The notes under the pieces were generated by a model. It worked only from the letters and a program-made list of their open reading frames with translations, was not told where the DNA came from and did not search any database. A stretch of DNA of 64,000 nucleotides from Climacium dendroides (Eukaryota > Streptophyta > Bryopsida > Hypnales > Climaciaceae), in contig OX467090.1 of NCBI GenBank assembly GCA_950106755.1, positions 3,720,001 to 3,784,000 on the forward strand. The letters are read 5' to 3'. Position 1 is the stretch's first letter; the number at the start of each line of letters is the position of its first letter. This document shows, one piece after another, positions 13,101 through 24,775 of the stretch. The position numbers and the translations under genes are program-made.

Positions 13101-14228
13101 ACAACACATTCTTCTCTTGCCATTCCATTACAATTGCATGATAAATCAACATGCTCAATTAGTGCTCAATCATTGTTAGCTCAAAGTTTACGTAAAGTAC
13201 AATTGATTGTACTTGATGAAGCTTGTACTGAACATAGATTTATGATCGAAGTAATAAATCGATCATTGCGAGATATTTGAGGTAATGATACTCCGAATGG
13301 CGATCTTGTAGTTCTATATGGTAGTGATTTTCGCCAAACATTACCTGTCGTTGTAGGTGGTGGTCGTAAGCAAACTGTTGAGGCTTGCTTGCGATGTTCA
13401 TATTTGTTTTCATTAATGCAACATTTTTATTTGACCACTAATATACGTTTACAAAGTCAACTGGATTTTCAACAATTTTTATTAGATATTGGTGAAGGCA
13501 AAACCGGTTCAGAAGTAGAGCTACCACTTGGAATGGTTGCACATGAAAATTCTTTAGATGGACTTATTGATGCAATTTTTGATGATCTGGTTGATTTCTC
13601 TGAGCGTGTAATTTTGGTTGTCTAAAATGATGATGCTCAAGAAATCAACCGTAAAATCATTGACCGTATGTCTGGTAATGTGCATTAATGTTTTAGCGCT
13701 GATTTTATTCACGAAAATGATGAACATGTCCATCATTATCCGGTAGAGTTTTTAAATTCTTTACATCTTAGTGGTTTGCCACCTCACCAATTAAATCTTA
13801 AATGTGGTCAATATGTAATGTTGTTAAGAAATTTAAACCCGGCAAAAGGTTTGTGCAATGGTAGTTGCTTACGTTTATTGCAAGTATCACCATCTGTATT
13901 ATTGTGTGAAATTGCAGAAGGACGTCATCGTGGCCAAGAAGTGTTGATTCCAAGAATCACACATCATTGCAATGATAGCCGTTTGCCATTTACACTATGT
14001 CGGAGACAATTTCCTATCACTAGTGCTTTTGCAATGACAATTAACAAATCGCAGGGCCAATTATATAATAGAGTCGGTATTTATCTTCGAAATGAAGTAT
14101 TTAGCCATGGTCAATTATATGTGGTTTTGTCTCGTGGTAGACATCCTGCAAACATTAAGCTCGCTAATGACAATTCAAAAGCCGTGGGAACGGTAAAAAA
14201 TGTGGTTTATCATGAGGTTTTTTCATGA
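10181..14228 (+). pseudogene. Helitron Rep-helicase (RepHel), interrupted by stops and frameshifts
   Basis: Segments in order match the Helitron transposase. An N-terminal Helitron-like domain (10181-10972) ends '...SYPLLFPDGR'. The Rep nuclease part has FVTMTCNPNW and the HUH-type motif RGLPHIHILLW (near 11520-11555). The catalytic-tyrosine region is KYLHKYIFKG (near 11945-11975). A PIF1-like helicase follows, with Walker A PGGTGKTF (near 12978-13002), Walker B-like LIVLDEAC (near 13205) and the late motifs GSDFRQTLPVV, TINKSQGQ and YVVLSRGR (near 13330, 14038, 14118). Known RepHel proteins perform rolling-circle transposition. Interruptions include TGA at 10973, in-frame TAG and TAA between 11170 and 11215, a frame change near 11800-11850, TGA at 13278, TAA at 13623 and TAA near 13686. 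It is therefore inactive. Confidence 0.92.
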
Positions 14229-14998
14229 CATTGTCTTGAAGATTCCTACAAGTATTTACACTTGAATCAGGTGGATGGAAAAGTTAAGAGTTTGTTCCAA
14301 ACTCTGCATGTTTAGGGGTCATGCACGCTTCGGCGATGTCCCCTTCCATCCAACTGCATTCTTTTGGTGTTCATTATTATTTCACTATCTCAATTGAGAT
14401 AACCTATCATATAAAAAATATGGTAGAATTATGTGTAGCCATTTTGCTACAATCTTTTACAATTAATGGAAGAATATTTCAAGCATGCATCTTTAGATGC
14501 ATTTTACTTATGAAATTTATCACTTTTCTGTGAGAGTATGCAAACAAGCATGTATCTTTAGATGCATTCTACTTATAAAATTTATCACTTTTCTTTGAGA
14601 GTATGTAAATAGGTAAATATGCAAAAATTCTAATATATAAATTTGAATTTGAATATATGTATATATATATATATTTATTCTCAATTACAATATATTCAAA
14701 TGATTGTGAAATTTTTTATAATTTACTATTTGAATCTTCTATTGAAATTAAAATTTTTATCCTACAATTCAATTGTAGATTTGAAGATTTTCTTGAAATT
14801 GAAACTATTGCTCTACATATTCAAATGTGAAGATTTTACTTATATTGTTTATATAAAAAAATATATGGAGATAAAAACATATATATTTCAAAGAATATTA
14901 TATGAGGATGTCAATATTTTCATTTAAAGATTATATATACTTTAATTATCTACATTCTTTTACACAAAAAGTTGATAAAAGTAATACGTTTAGTGCAT
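14229..14998. other. AT-rich 3' tail of Helitron
   Basis: Non-coding sequence between the RepHel remnant and the CTAG terminus. It includes a short direct duplication ('gcatctttagatgcatt...cttatgaaatttatcacttttctgtgagagtatg') at about 14485-14545 and 14550-14605. Confidence 0.6.
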
Positions 14999-15022
14999 AG
15001 CAAAGCAAGCGCCAACCACTAG

Positions 15023-15837
15023 TATCTTTTATAAAATACTAAGTCATGAGCTAATTAGCTAAATGGATTGTTGCAAGAGCAAACAAACATCCATATATAT
15101 TCAATAAACTCACTATTATATTTTTATATGTAATTCATACAAGTAAAGATCATGCCATCTATTTGAACACCAATTCATAAGCCTTGTCGTTGGTTGTAAG
15201 GATTTTAGGGCCTCATTCAAGTATTCAACTAGTCCGTGTTTGATTTGCATTAGACTTGTATCAATGGTTTAGAGACGTATATGGCTTAGTATTGCTAATG
15301 GGGATGTGTAGGCAAGAAAGTGGTAACAACCAACAATTCCAGCAAGGATGTCCCCATTGCTATATTAGGTCACAAACTTTCTACTCTACAATTGATGTAG
15401 AAAACCATTGCATTCTGGAATTCTAATATTCATCCTGTCAAGTATCTAGAATTCATCATTTGAGGACAACAATGCTAGCGTGCAAGCTTGGAGCGGTGAG
15501 CTTGTAAGCTACAAACAAGGATTTTGTGAGTGGGGAGTCTAGAAACAAAAAAAAAATGAAAATTTGGCCTACAAATGTTTTTTTTCAAAAAAAGTGGAAA
15601 AAAGGCTAATTTGTGACCTATTACCGTGTAACCTATAACTATGGATTCTATGGAATAGCATATTTTAGGATCTAGATTTTTTTGAAAATCTATTTAAGCT
15701 TTCAAATATTTATGCAAAGTTTCAAGGGTTTCTTCATCTATTTTATCATAAAACTCCTTAAATGGTCCAAGTTTTTTTGACCTGTGACTTTGTTACACAA
15801 CTTTATAGTTGTTCTAGATCTATCTAAATTGCATTTA
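15023..15837. other. Intergenic DNA between Helitron and nested element cluster
   Basis: No gene, repeat boundary or RNA is recognised. The last bases before 15838 (ATTTA) would be the target duplication of the outer element if its other end were present. Confidence 0.5.
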
Positions 15838-17275
15838 TGTCGCAGCACAGAGTAAGCAATTTCCCTGTTATACTCCTCAAAACTACCTTAGAGCATAACA
15901 AAATGACCCTAAAGATCGAACCCACAAGATCTTGTGAAGTATCCAACTCTATTAAGAAGTTGAGCTTATTAATCCCCCCAATCTCCACTTTCCAGTCCTA
16001 GATCTAGAACCAAAAACCCACAAACACCCGGAAAACTACGGATCGGGCCCTCTCTCCCTTTCCGGTTTTGCTAGTTTTCCTACCTATATAATTCCCACAA
16101 CCCCAAGACCCTTATACTTTCCAATTCCGAATATTCTCCAAGCCAATCCGTTCCGGCCTATCTGCTCAAATTCTCGGACTAACTGGGTTTAGTTTTGCCT
16201 CTGTTTCACCATCAGAGGGGTCGCCACTTGCATTTGAGAGTGGTAGGCCCACCACTCCTTCCGTGAATTATAGTGGCTCAAGACTCACTTCCCTATTCTC
16301 CTATTCCTCCTATTCTAACTAAGATCCGGTTTGGTCCTTCACAACAATTTGGATGTCAATCCGGTCTGCAGGTCACACAAGAACCCTCTGTACGACCCTC
16401 TCATACTACAACAATCTTGGTGTTTTCTCTGATTCGTGCGAAGTTAGGTGGTTGCAAGTGAATCCGTTCATTCCAATATCTACAAAGTTCTTCCGTTTAC
16501 CAATGTAGATGGCAAGACCTCACAGGAATTAGGGCACTCGACGGATTTCCCACCCAGGAGTTCTAGTGCAACTAAGGAATCCCTCCCTACTCACCTAGCC
16601 TAATCAACAGCTTTCTCATCTGGAATTCTTAAATTATGAAAATGCTGAAGAACTAGAATCTACTCCCAACTCTTGTTACCCACTCTCATGCAATAAGAAA
16701 CGAAAATAAAACGCCAAGAGGAGAAATCAATCACAACATCTGTGCGTACACTCCTAAATCAACACCATACAATCCTGCCAACACTCAGGAGAGATGCACT
16801 ACACCAAGAAAGTAGAGAATACACAAGAGAAGTGCGAGAGAAGACTCCCATTCCTCCTCAGAGGTACTGAATTTAAACTCAAATAAAACTGTACAAAGGC
16901 AAAAAGGCCCGAGAAATCCGGACCTAATCCTAAACTGCTAAGTCAGATCCGGTTTTGCTCTAACTTCTCTACTTACAAAATTTCCTACTTTGCTATTCCT
17001 GTTTTTAATGAAGGATCTTCCAAATTCGGATCCATTTGTTCAAAGGTCTGGATCAGGCTACAGTTCTATTCTCCCTTCGCTAGTTTTGGATCTTCTGGAG
17101 ATGATTCGATCTTGATCCAGGAACCTAGTGTGCCGGCGAGTGCAGTCTGCCACTCGGACTTCTTCGACTGGAGAGTTTGATGTCCTCCCTTCTGCTCTGT
17201 CCCATCCGGAAATATTTTCAGAAGTGAGAGATCTGACAAACAAAATTCTTTGGAGCACATTGCTCCGGTTGACTT
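15838..17275 (-). repeat. 3' non-coding region of outer element (pairs with 17626-18865)
   Basis: About 1 kb from the left end (15838 to about 16880) is strongly similar to 17626-18680. Shared stretches include 'accaaaaacccacaaacaccc', 'cctacctatataattcccac' and 'aagactcacttccctattct'. Small open frames of 62 codons at 16273 and 18060 are alike only because the DNA is duplicated. The remainder to 17275 is the gene's 3' flank. Confidence 0.8.
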
Positions 17276-17625
17276 TTAGCTGTTGATCTCCATGCGATCT
17301 ACAGCCTCTCGTGCCCCCTTCATCGCTGCCTCCACTTGCTCGGCAAAGTTGAAGAGGATCCGAACCATCTGCGAACCGGATATCTTCTTTTTCTAGTGCA
17401 CGCCCTCGTCGAACAGCTTGGCCTTGGCTGCGATCGTTCCAGTTTCGCCAAAAGTGGTCTTCATTAAATCCACCGCCTTCCGAGTTTCCTCCGCCATCTT
17501 ACGATTGGCAGAGAAATCTTCTTTGAGGGCAAAAAGCTCTGCCTTCAAAGAGTCAACCTCCTCCTGGAGCCGGTGAATCTCTGCATCCTGTTTCCGGGCC
17601 TCATCCGGATCTTGAATGCAATCCG
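17276..17625 (-). pseudogene. Outer-copy gene, C-terminal coiled-coil block
   Basis: Reads on the minus strand from D-C-I-Q-D-P-D-E-A through a heptad-rich segment (HRLQEEVDSLKAELFALKED) to K-L-F-D-E-G-V-H, an in-frame TAG, then a second helical stretch (MVRILFNFAEQVEAAMKGAR) and TAA at 17276-17278. It aligns with the C-terminal half of the gene at 18866-20541 (IKRLQEELNSMKAELVSYKED...KLFDEEVHKEKKLSGSRMV), where the residue at the TAG is Lys. The block starts exactly where the block at 21109-21516 ends, because the element at 17626-21108 lies between them. Predicted to be mainly alpha-helical coiled coil; function unknown. Confidence 0.75.
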
Positions 17626-18865
17626 TGTTGCAGCACAGGGTAAGTATATTCCCCATTATACCCACAAAAATCGCTCTAGAATATAACTAAGTGATTCTAA
17701 AGATCGAACCCACGAGATTCTATGAAGTATCTGGCCTTATTAAGCGGTTAAGCTGTGCCAGCTTACTACTTCTGATTTTCGGTCCTAGATCTAGAACCAA
17801 AAACCCACAAACACCCGAAAAACTACGGACCGGATCCTCTCTCCCTTTCCGGTTTTGCTAGTTTTCCTACCTATATAATTCCCACAACCCCAAGACCCTT
17901 ACACTTTCCAATTCCAAATATTCTCCAAGCCAATCCGTTCCGGCCTATCTACTCAAACTCTTGCACTAATTGGGTTTAGTTTTGCCTCTATTTCACCATC
18001 AGAGGGGTCGCCACTTGCATTTGAGAGTGATAGGCCCACTACTCCTTTCGTGAATTATAGTGGCTCAAGACTCACTTCCCTATTCTCCTATTCCTCCTAT
18101 TCTAACCAAGATCCAGTTTGGTCCTTCACAACAATTTGGATGTCAATCCGGTCTGCAGGTCACACAAGAACCCTCTGTACGACCCTCTCATACTACAACA
18201 ATCTTGGTGTTCTCTCTGATCCGTGCGAAGTTAAGTGGTTGCAAGTGAATCCGTCTGTTCCAACATCAACTACAATTCTTCCGTTTACCACAAGGGCAGT
18301 GAGACCTCACAAGAGATCGGACACTCGACCAGATTTCCTATCCGGGAGTTCTAACGCAACTAATAAATCCCTCCCTAGTTGCCTAGCCTAACAACGACTT
18401 TCTCACCCGGAAACTCGAACTCTAGTAGTGCTGAAGAATTGAAATCCACTCCCAACTCTTTAATACCTACTCACGTGCACTTGGCAACCAAAGAGAAAAA
18501 CACCAAGGGGAGAAATCACTCACAAAGTCGCATGCGCCTTCCTAATTCCTCATCCTGCAGCCCTGCCAAGCCTAGGGAGAGACACAAGACAAGAAACCAA
18601 TAGAAAACACAATAGAAAATGCAAGAAAAGACTCCCAGTCTTCCTTGGAGCGACTGACTTTAATACTTATAAAACTCAAAAACAGCGCGGCAAAAATTGC
18701 AAAAATCACACCCAGATCTGGGCGAAAATTTCGGATCTCACCCGGAAAATTCTGGATCTTACCTACCAATCCGGTTCACCTACCAATCTGGTCCGGTTTC
18801 TACCCGGATCCGCTCCTAACTACTAGTCCGGTTCTAATCCTACTCCTAAGTATTTATATTCTTAA

Positions 18866-20541
18866 CTATTCTATAGTGTCAGGCCCCTTCTCTGAGCTCT
18901 TTGGGGTTGAATCAATCTGTTGGAATATCTTGTTGAGGTTCCGATTCCGTTCCCCCTCTGTTGCCTTGGGACGATCCGGCTCGGATCCAAGCGTCGAATC
19001 CAGGTCAATTGTTGATTCTGGAGTCTTTGCCGGTGCAACGCCCCGTATGTTCTTCTTGGATTTTGGCGTCCGATCCTTCCCTTCCTTCGAAATCACCATC
19101 TCCGGAAATGATTTCGAGAGTGACGAATCCAAAAGATGAATCCTCTGGGAGATTGTCGCTCCTGTTAATCTTCGACCGCACTCGTCAATCCGGTCGGCAA
19201 CTTTTCTTGCCTCTGCTAGAATCCCCTCCACTCGCTCTGAGAAATCTGCTAGGATCCAAACCATCCGGGATCCGGACAATTTCTTCTCCTTGTGCACCTC
19301 CTCATCGAATAGCTTTGCCTTGGTAGCCACCATCCTGGATTCTCCAAGGACGGCTTTTACCTGCTCTGCTATCTTCTTTGTCTCTTGTACTATCTTCCTT
19401 GTGGCGACTGTGTCTTCTTTGTAGGAGACCAGCTCTGCCTTCATGCTATTCAGCTCCTCCTGTAGCCTCTTGATTTCTTCTTCTTGTTTTTGGAGCTCTT
19501 CCGGATTGGCGATGTAGTCCGCAATCCGCTGCCGGAGGTTGCTATCCGGTTCCGCTCCCACCAACTTTTCGATGTTGGAAAGTGTCCTCTTCTTCACATC
19601 CCAATCCACTTGTACATCGCAAAGGATGTTGATGAGATTGGCGAAGGGATCATTCGGATCCGACTTCACTGCAGTCGCCTTCTCCTCTTCTGGTTTCGCC
19701 TCTAGAGTGAACCGCTTGGGTAGGTTGCTTCGACCTTGGGGTGGCGTAGTCTTGTGTTGCTTGATTGGCCTCATCGGCTCATCTTCGTCTTCTTCCTCCT
19801 CTTCTATCTTGGATCCGGTTCCGTGATCAGGCTCGTCATCCGTGTCTAGCTCTCCGTACTTTAGGAGGATCTCTTGGGTCTTCCACATTTTCTCCTCACT
19901 AACTGTGAGGAGCTAGTTGTGATAATACAGGTGGAAAAAATAGGGACCTAAAGGAGTAGCCCTACTTTTTCTAATTCGGCCAAGAAGTTGGGTTACCAGA
20001 TCGGATAAGATCCGGCCCTAGTCGGCTTTCCGGGTTCCGGTTAGGGAACCAAAAATCGTGTTTCCGAGAGTAACGGTTACTCTCGTGGGTTTTTCCGGGT
20101 GAAAAAACGGAATGAGGAACTCGAGGAGTCGGCGGTGCTGTTCATCTAGGCAGTCCTTGACCGAGTATCCGTCTTTCGGATCTACGGTACTCCGGAACTT
20201 GCCCCGGACGTACTAGTCTCTCCGGGTCGCCATTCCTAATTCTCCTACTCGGAAGTTGTAAACTTCCCTCTAGGCCTCTGTCGTCCAGAGACTCGGATTT
20301 CCTCTCACAATATTATCGAACTGATTGGAAATTCTTTCCCATCAGTTCCTTCAACATCCACTCCTCCCGAAAATCCCAAGGTTTTAACGCTAACCCCTAG
20401 CATCCCATGGTGGTAAGGTCCTCTATGAGTTGGGTCTTTTCTAGTTCAATTTTAGGAATCACCAGAAAGACTCTCCGGAGTTTCACTTCAACTAATGAGG
20501 AGCTGGGCGGGTTGGACCTAGACCTGCGTAGCTCCGGCATG
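18866..20541 (-). pseudogene. Element gene, copy B: N-terminal conserved domain, acidic linker, coiled coil
   Basis: The start is taken at ATG 20539-20541 (M-P-E-L-R), downstream of a TATA box. The N-terminal half keeps the family signature (VFLVIP...LIEDLTTMGC; REVYNF; YVRGKF; KDGYSVKDCL; RRLLEFLIPFF; RVTVTLGNTIFGSLTG; RKAD-stop-G; PYFFHLYYHN) but carries at least five in-frame stops, all TAG. Comparison with copy D places Trp, Lys or Thr at some of these sites. From 19888 down to 18866 a 340-codon frame is open: acidic linker, an N-D-P-F-A-N-L-I domain, a long coiled coil (residues about 130-230) and a Ser/Pro/Lys-rich tail. The block containing RLLEFL..P....RVTVTL...I.G...G.. recalls the 'putative plant transposon protein' (Transposase_32-like) domain from memory; this is unverified. 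Confidence 0.65.
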
Positions 20542-20830
20542 GACACAACCGTATTTTCCACTCAACCTCGCCGATTCTACCTCACTCTATCCTAGCTACA
20601 CGTCCCGTTCCTCACTTTCACTCTCCGATCTCAACCGGACACCTGCAAGCCACAGAAATGCAAGGAGAAGAGACGCGCCGGCAGCCACACTCCAACTTCA
20701 ACTCACAATCACTCCAAACTCACACAAAACCACAAGAAAACAAGTGTTGGGCTGAAAATCACAAGGCGCGCACACAACACTCACAGAAGGCGAAGATGGC
20801 AAAAGGGACTAAGACTAGGGTGGCTAGTCT

Positions 20831-20837
20831 TTATATA
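20831..20837 (-). promoter_or_regulatory. TATA box of copy B gene
   Basis: GTATATAAAG on the minus strand lies about 290 bp upstream of the ATG at 20541. The CT-rich, stop-containing sequence between them fits a 5' UTR. Confidence 0.55.
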
Positions 20838-21108
20838 CCCCTAAAACCCTAAGACACATCAGTATGACCATTTCTGATCCGGTCCATGAATTCGGTCCGT
20901 CCTAATCTGGTCAAATCAGAATCCGGATAAGAATCCGTTTCCGTTTTGTCACCAATCCGAATAGAATTTGACTTGATTTGCCACTATCTCTCTGTCGCTA
21001 ATAATTTCCGGTTTCCTACAATTTCTTAACCGGATTTGGATACCTAGGCATTGGTTTCCGTTCCAATTTTTAGATAATTCAGAAAAAACAAAAATTTGAA
21101 TTACGACA

Positions 21109-21516
21109 ATCCGCTACCTTGGCCGGAAGTTGGCTATCTGGTTTGGCACCAACTAATCTTCGAATCTGCTCCAACATGGCCTTCTTGACCTCCCAATCAG
21201 CTCGCACGTTGCAAAGGATGGCGATCAAGTTTATGAACGGATCTGTGGGATCCATTTTTTCGGAGACCGTCTTCTCGACTTTCAATCTTCCCTCCGGTGT
21301 TGTCTTGTCTTCTAGAGGCGTCCCATGCTGGTGAGGCGACGGCGTCTTCTGCCGCTTGGAGGGCGGCTTTGGTGGTTCCTCCTCTTTTTCCGTTTCCGGA
21401 TCCAATCTGGATCCTTCTTTCGATTCCTCATCCGTGTCGATATCCCCGTACTTCAACACGGCCAGTTGGTTTTTCTATGTCTTCTCCCATGTCGTCGTGA
21501 GGAGATGGTTGTGGTG
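21109..21516 (-). pseudogene. Outer-copy gene, central block
   Basis: Reads H-N-H-L-L-T-T-T-W-E-K-T, TAG, K-N-Q-L-A-V, then LKYGDIDTDEES, a Pro/Lys/Glu linker and D-P-T-D-P-F-I-N-L-I-A-I-L-C-N-V-R. It breaks off at V-A-D-C. It matches copy B (EEKMWKTQEILLKYGELDTDDE...DPNDPFANLINILCDV), where a Trp stands at the TAG position. The left break is the insertion site of copy B (TSD ATCCG). The right break is that of copy D (TGGTG at 21512-21516 against TGGTA at 25575-25579). Confidence 0.75.
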
Positions 21517-23486
21517 TGTCATAGCACAGGAAAGTCAAGTTGCTTCTTTAAGACCGGAAAAGGTCCTAAAGTGACTCGTTTTTGTTCCCACAGAGATTTT
21601 AGCCGTCCAACTTTCTAACTTCTAGTTTCTAGGATATTGGTTACCACAAACAACTCCAAGCAAAACTACTCTAATCCGGTTAATAAACTTATTCTATTAT
21701 TATTATCTACAATGTATCTACGGTCTATTCACAATGACAATCGGAACCGGAAAACCGGGTAGCTAATCTAATTTACCTATTCTAAGACATCTTCTGGTTA
21801 TCCTAACAAAGTATCCGGAATCGAGTTTAACCTCTGGATAGAGAGGGATCTGCGTATTGTGCTTAAGGAAAGAAGCTTAAAACCTACCCTCTACGTTTTT
21901 AAGTGTCAAGAGTGCCACTATAAGAAATAAACAAAACATCAAAACAAAACCACCAAAATAAAACAACCAAGAAAATATTCCCCACTGAAATCCCCTCACA
22001 ACTGGACTGGATAGCTATCGAGGCCAGCATGTTACGCAAGGAATCCACAATGGGTACACTAACTACAACGACGGCCTACTAGTTAGTCTAGTTTCCGGGC
22101 AGAGTCCAGAACAGATGAATCAGGAAGTTACTACTTTCCCTAAGGGATCCCAGTCACTAAAAACCTATCAACCAAACAATTGAAGATGCTTCCGGAAACC
22201 CTCAACAGTCACAATCCTCAATCTGGGACTATCATGAATAACTGGAACCATGAACTAACCGCACTACAAGGATCAAGAAATCACCATCCTCACACTGACT
22301 CACTTTAAACTCCAGGAATCCGGACAAGTCCAGTATCCGGGTACCCCTCTCCCTACCTATCAGGCTATCACTCCAACTTCTACAGAACATACACCACAAG
22401 ATTCACCCAATGATGCATACGCCGCCGCAATGGTGAGCCAGAAACGCTGACTTGAGTTGCAAAATGATAAGAAAACAAGAGATGAGAATGTACCACCGGC
22501 ATACTAACAACTAGTATACTAAATATTGTACAACCCAAGGCAATATATAGCCCATGGAAAATCCTACGAAGTCACAAGAAAATGACACGTGTCATTCCTC
22601 ATCTGAATCTACATTGTACACCTACCAAAAAGTTCCCTCCCAAAAGGGAATCTCAGATCTGGATCTGAGTTGACTAACACTACATCCAAAACTTTCCCGT
22701 AAAAAGTGAATCTCAGATCCGAAAAATCCGGATCCAGGGAATTAGTCTACCTACTACCCCTAAAAGCACCTTGGGAGCTACTTCCATACCAAAAACTTAG
22801 GTTTTCAGCCTCCACCTTCTACCTAGCCTAACCTAACCCTAAAATCTGCCCTAAATCTTGGGCCGCTTCGTTGGAGTTTGCTAGCCTTCGCTATGCTCCT
22901 TCTGACTGGTTGTTTCCGGGTAGAACCAAAAGCCCTCGTCGTTTTTGACCGGATAGTCTGCTTCTTTTCCCGAGCCTTCTGCTTCTTCAGGGTCGCCAAT
23001 TCTTGATCCGGGTCAGAGTATGGTTCTGACTCCTGACCGGATTCTGAGCTGAACCCATCATCTTCCTCCTCCTCAATCTCGTCCTCATCTGTGTCAACCT
23101 GGATGGACTTCTTGGGTGGCTGGGACCTTGGGGTCTTCATCCGGGTCTAACTTGGAGTTGGTGAAGCTAAAAATGCCTTTCTCTGTGGCGTTCCGGGTAA
23201 CTCTTTCTCCTTCCCTTGGCTTCGAGTGGCTGAACCTGGTGTCGACTTTCGGTCAGCTCCTGAATCGGGTGTAGTACCTGCCTTGGAGGAAGTGATAATA
23301 ATCAAATCCTCCGATGATTTTCCGGATCTCTCTTTGATCATCGGGGACGGTTGATGAATTTCCGATCTTGGTGGCCTAGAGGAGGTTGCCTCCTTGGTAA
23401 CAGTAGGTTCCAGTTTAGGATCCGGCTTAGGGGGTGTACTGACCTACATCACCTTCCTTAGCTGTACCAGCAAGTCCTCCATCTTT

Positions 23487-23618
23487 TGGTTGAACAAAAC
23501 CAACACATTGATGACCTTGCTTCCTATCTTTCCCTTTCCTTCTAATATCTTCTGGTTGAACGAAACCAACACATTGATGACCTTGCTTCCTATCTTTCCC
23601 TCTCCTTCCAACACCTTC
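23487..23618 (-). repeat. 66-bp tandem duplication within copy D gene
   Basis: The two units (23487-23552, 23553-23618) differ at a few bases. They encode a duplicated 22-residue block (G-K-I-G-S-K-V-I-N-V-L-V-x-F-N-Q-K), preserving the reading frame. Confidence 0.85.
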
Positions 23619-24560
23619 TTGTCATAGAGTTTTGATTTATTCAAAACTTCGGCCGGTAGAGCAATGAATTCCCTGATCCGATCAAGAGTGGCCTGGGTTT
23701 GGATCTGGACATTCCTCTCCCACTCACTCTCTTGCTCTTTCTCTCTCAATTGCATCTTGAAAGCGAGCAAATCATCTGTTAACTCTTGAACCCTCTCTTT
23801 CCCTGCCAATTTTTGCGTCTTGGATCAGGTTCTAGATCTGCTCTACACACTCAGTCTGGGGAGTATTTCCCAACAACTCACACACGTCCGCCAAGGTGCA
23901 TCTCTCAGACTCATAACTCCTCCTGACTTGTGCGAGCCTCTTAATTACATCTCCCAATGGGTCACTGTACTAGACCGAGTCCTTTCCCTTATCCGTCTAG
24001 ACCTTCTCCTCCTTCTAGACTTCCGATTCTCTCTTAACCCTATGACCGGAAGGCTCACCCTTCTCCTCACTCTCCTCATCTGATTTTGACCTTAGCCCGT
24101 GAGTGAGTCTAATCTCCTGTACCTTGTACTTGTGCCTCTCAGTTGCCCTCATACAATAGTGTGTGTGATAAAGGTGAAACAAGAAAGGGGAAAGACCGGA
24201 AGTTTTGGTCTTCCCCACTAATTTGCACATCTTGGCGACATGGTCCTTCAAGACCAGACCCCAATCTACTTTCCGGCCTCCCGACAGTGCACCGAAAATG
24301 GTGTTCCCTAGCGTGATCGTCATCCGGGTACCTTTGTCCGGACTGAAGATCGGCACTAGGAACTCCAGAACTCGTTTCTCTCTTGCATCCTTACATTCGC
24401 TCACCGTGTATCCATCCTTAGCATGGGGAGCATGGAGAAACTTTCCACTTACATACTTATCCACCCGGAAAGCCATTCCTTCTCCCTCCTTGGAAAAGCC
24501 GTAAACTTCCCGCCAAGCTGTCAGTGTCCACTTGTTCGGAACCGCTCTCATCGTCCTCTT

Positions 24561-24775
24561 CACTACAAGAAAACATGTCCGAAATGACAAAAACTGGTCC
24601 TAAATGACAAAAATCAGCCCCTCCTAATTGACTGAAAATTGACAGATTTTTGTCAATTTGGACAGTTTTCTGTCAATTCCGACAGTTTTTTGTCCTAATT
24701 GACAGAAACTTGTCAAATTTATGTCATTTAGAAGGGGCTGATTTATGTCATTTAGGACACGTTTCTCTTGTAGTG
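24561..24775. mobile_element. CACTA-type MITE (215 bp, TSD CTT)
   Basis: Ends are CACTACAAGAAAA... and ...TTCTCTTGTAGTG, inverted repeats of the CACTA (CMC/EnSpm) kind extending inward through 'atgtcc.aaatgaca'. They are flanked by a perfect 3-bp duplication CTT (24558-24560, 24776-24778), the usual size for this superfamily. No coding sequence; the interior is a near-palindrome of 'gacagttttttgtc'-like units. Confidence 0.9.

Larger units (their letters stand above)
8472..15022 (+). mobile_element. Helitron with decayed Rep-helicase gene (6551 bp)
   Basis: The 5' end is TC (TCATACTACTAAAATCACAA) preceded by A. The 3' end is 'gccaaccaCTAG' followed by T, which is the Helitron rule of A|T insertion, 5' TC, 3' CTRR and no target duplication. 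The 3' end carries the 'gtgcatagcaaagc' block shared with 7769-8471. The element contains a tandem-repeat region (about 9050-9765), a broken RepHel gene (10181-14228) and AT-rich tails. Confidence 0.85.
17626..21108 (-). mobile_element. Inserted copy B of the element family (3483 bp, TSD ATCCG)
   Basis: Flanked by ATCCG at 17621-17625 and 21109-21113; the identity extends to CAATCCG if two terminal bases are counted. The ends read TGTTG... and ...CGACA, short inverted termini of TG/CA type. No long direct repeats are visible within the copy, so it is not an obvious LTR element. It holds one gene (20541 to 18866, minus) behind a TATA box, plus about 1.2 kb of 3' non-coding DNA. Removing the insert joins the outer gene in frame, as V-A-D-C-I-Q-D-P, matching I-A-D-Y-I-A-N-P in this copy's own gene. 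Confidence 0.8.

Noticed and set aside
16273..18248. Two matching 62-codon ORFs (16273 and 18060) as a conserved small gene
   Set aside because: They match because the surrounding 1-kb DNA is duplicated; another overlapping frame is equally conserved and neither shows coding bias.
15838..18680. The two 1-kb similar blocks at 15838 and 17626 as a pair of LTRs flanking a small retrotransposon
   Set aside because: The block at 17626 begins exactly at the ATCCG duplication of copy B, and its partner duplication is at 21109, not near 16900. Each block is the 3' end of a different nested copy.
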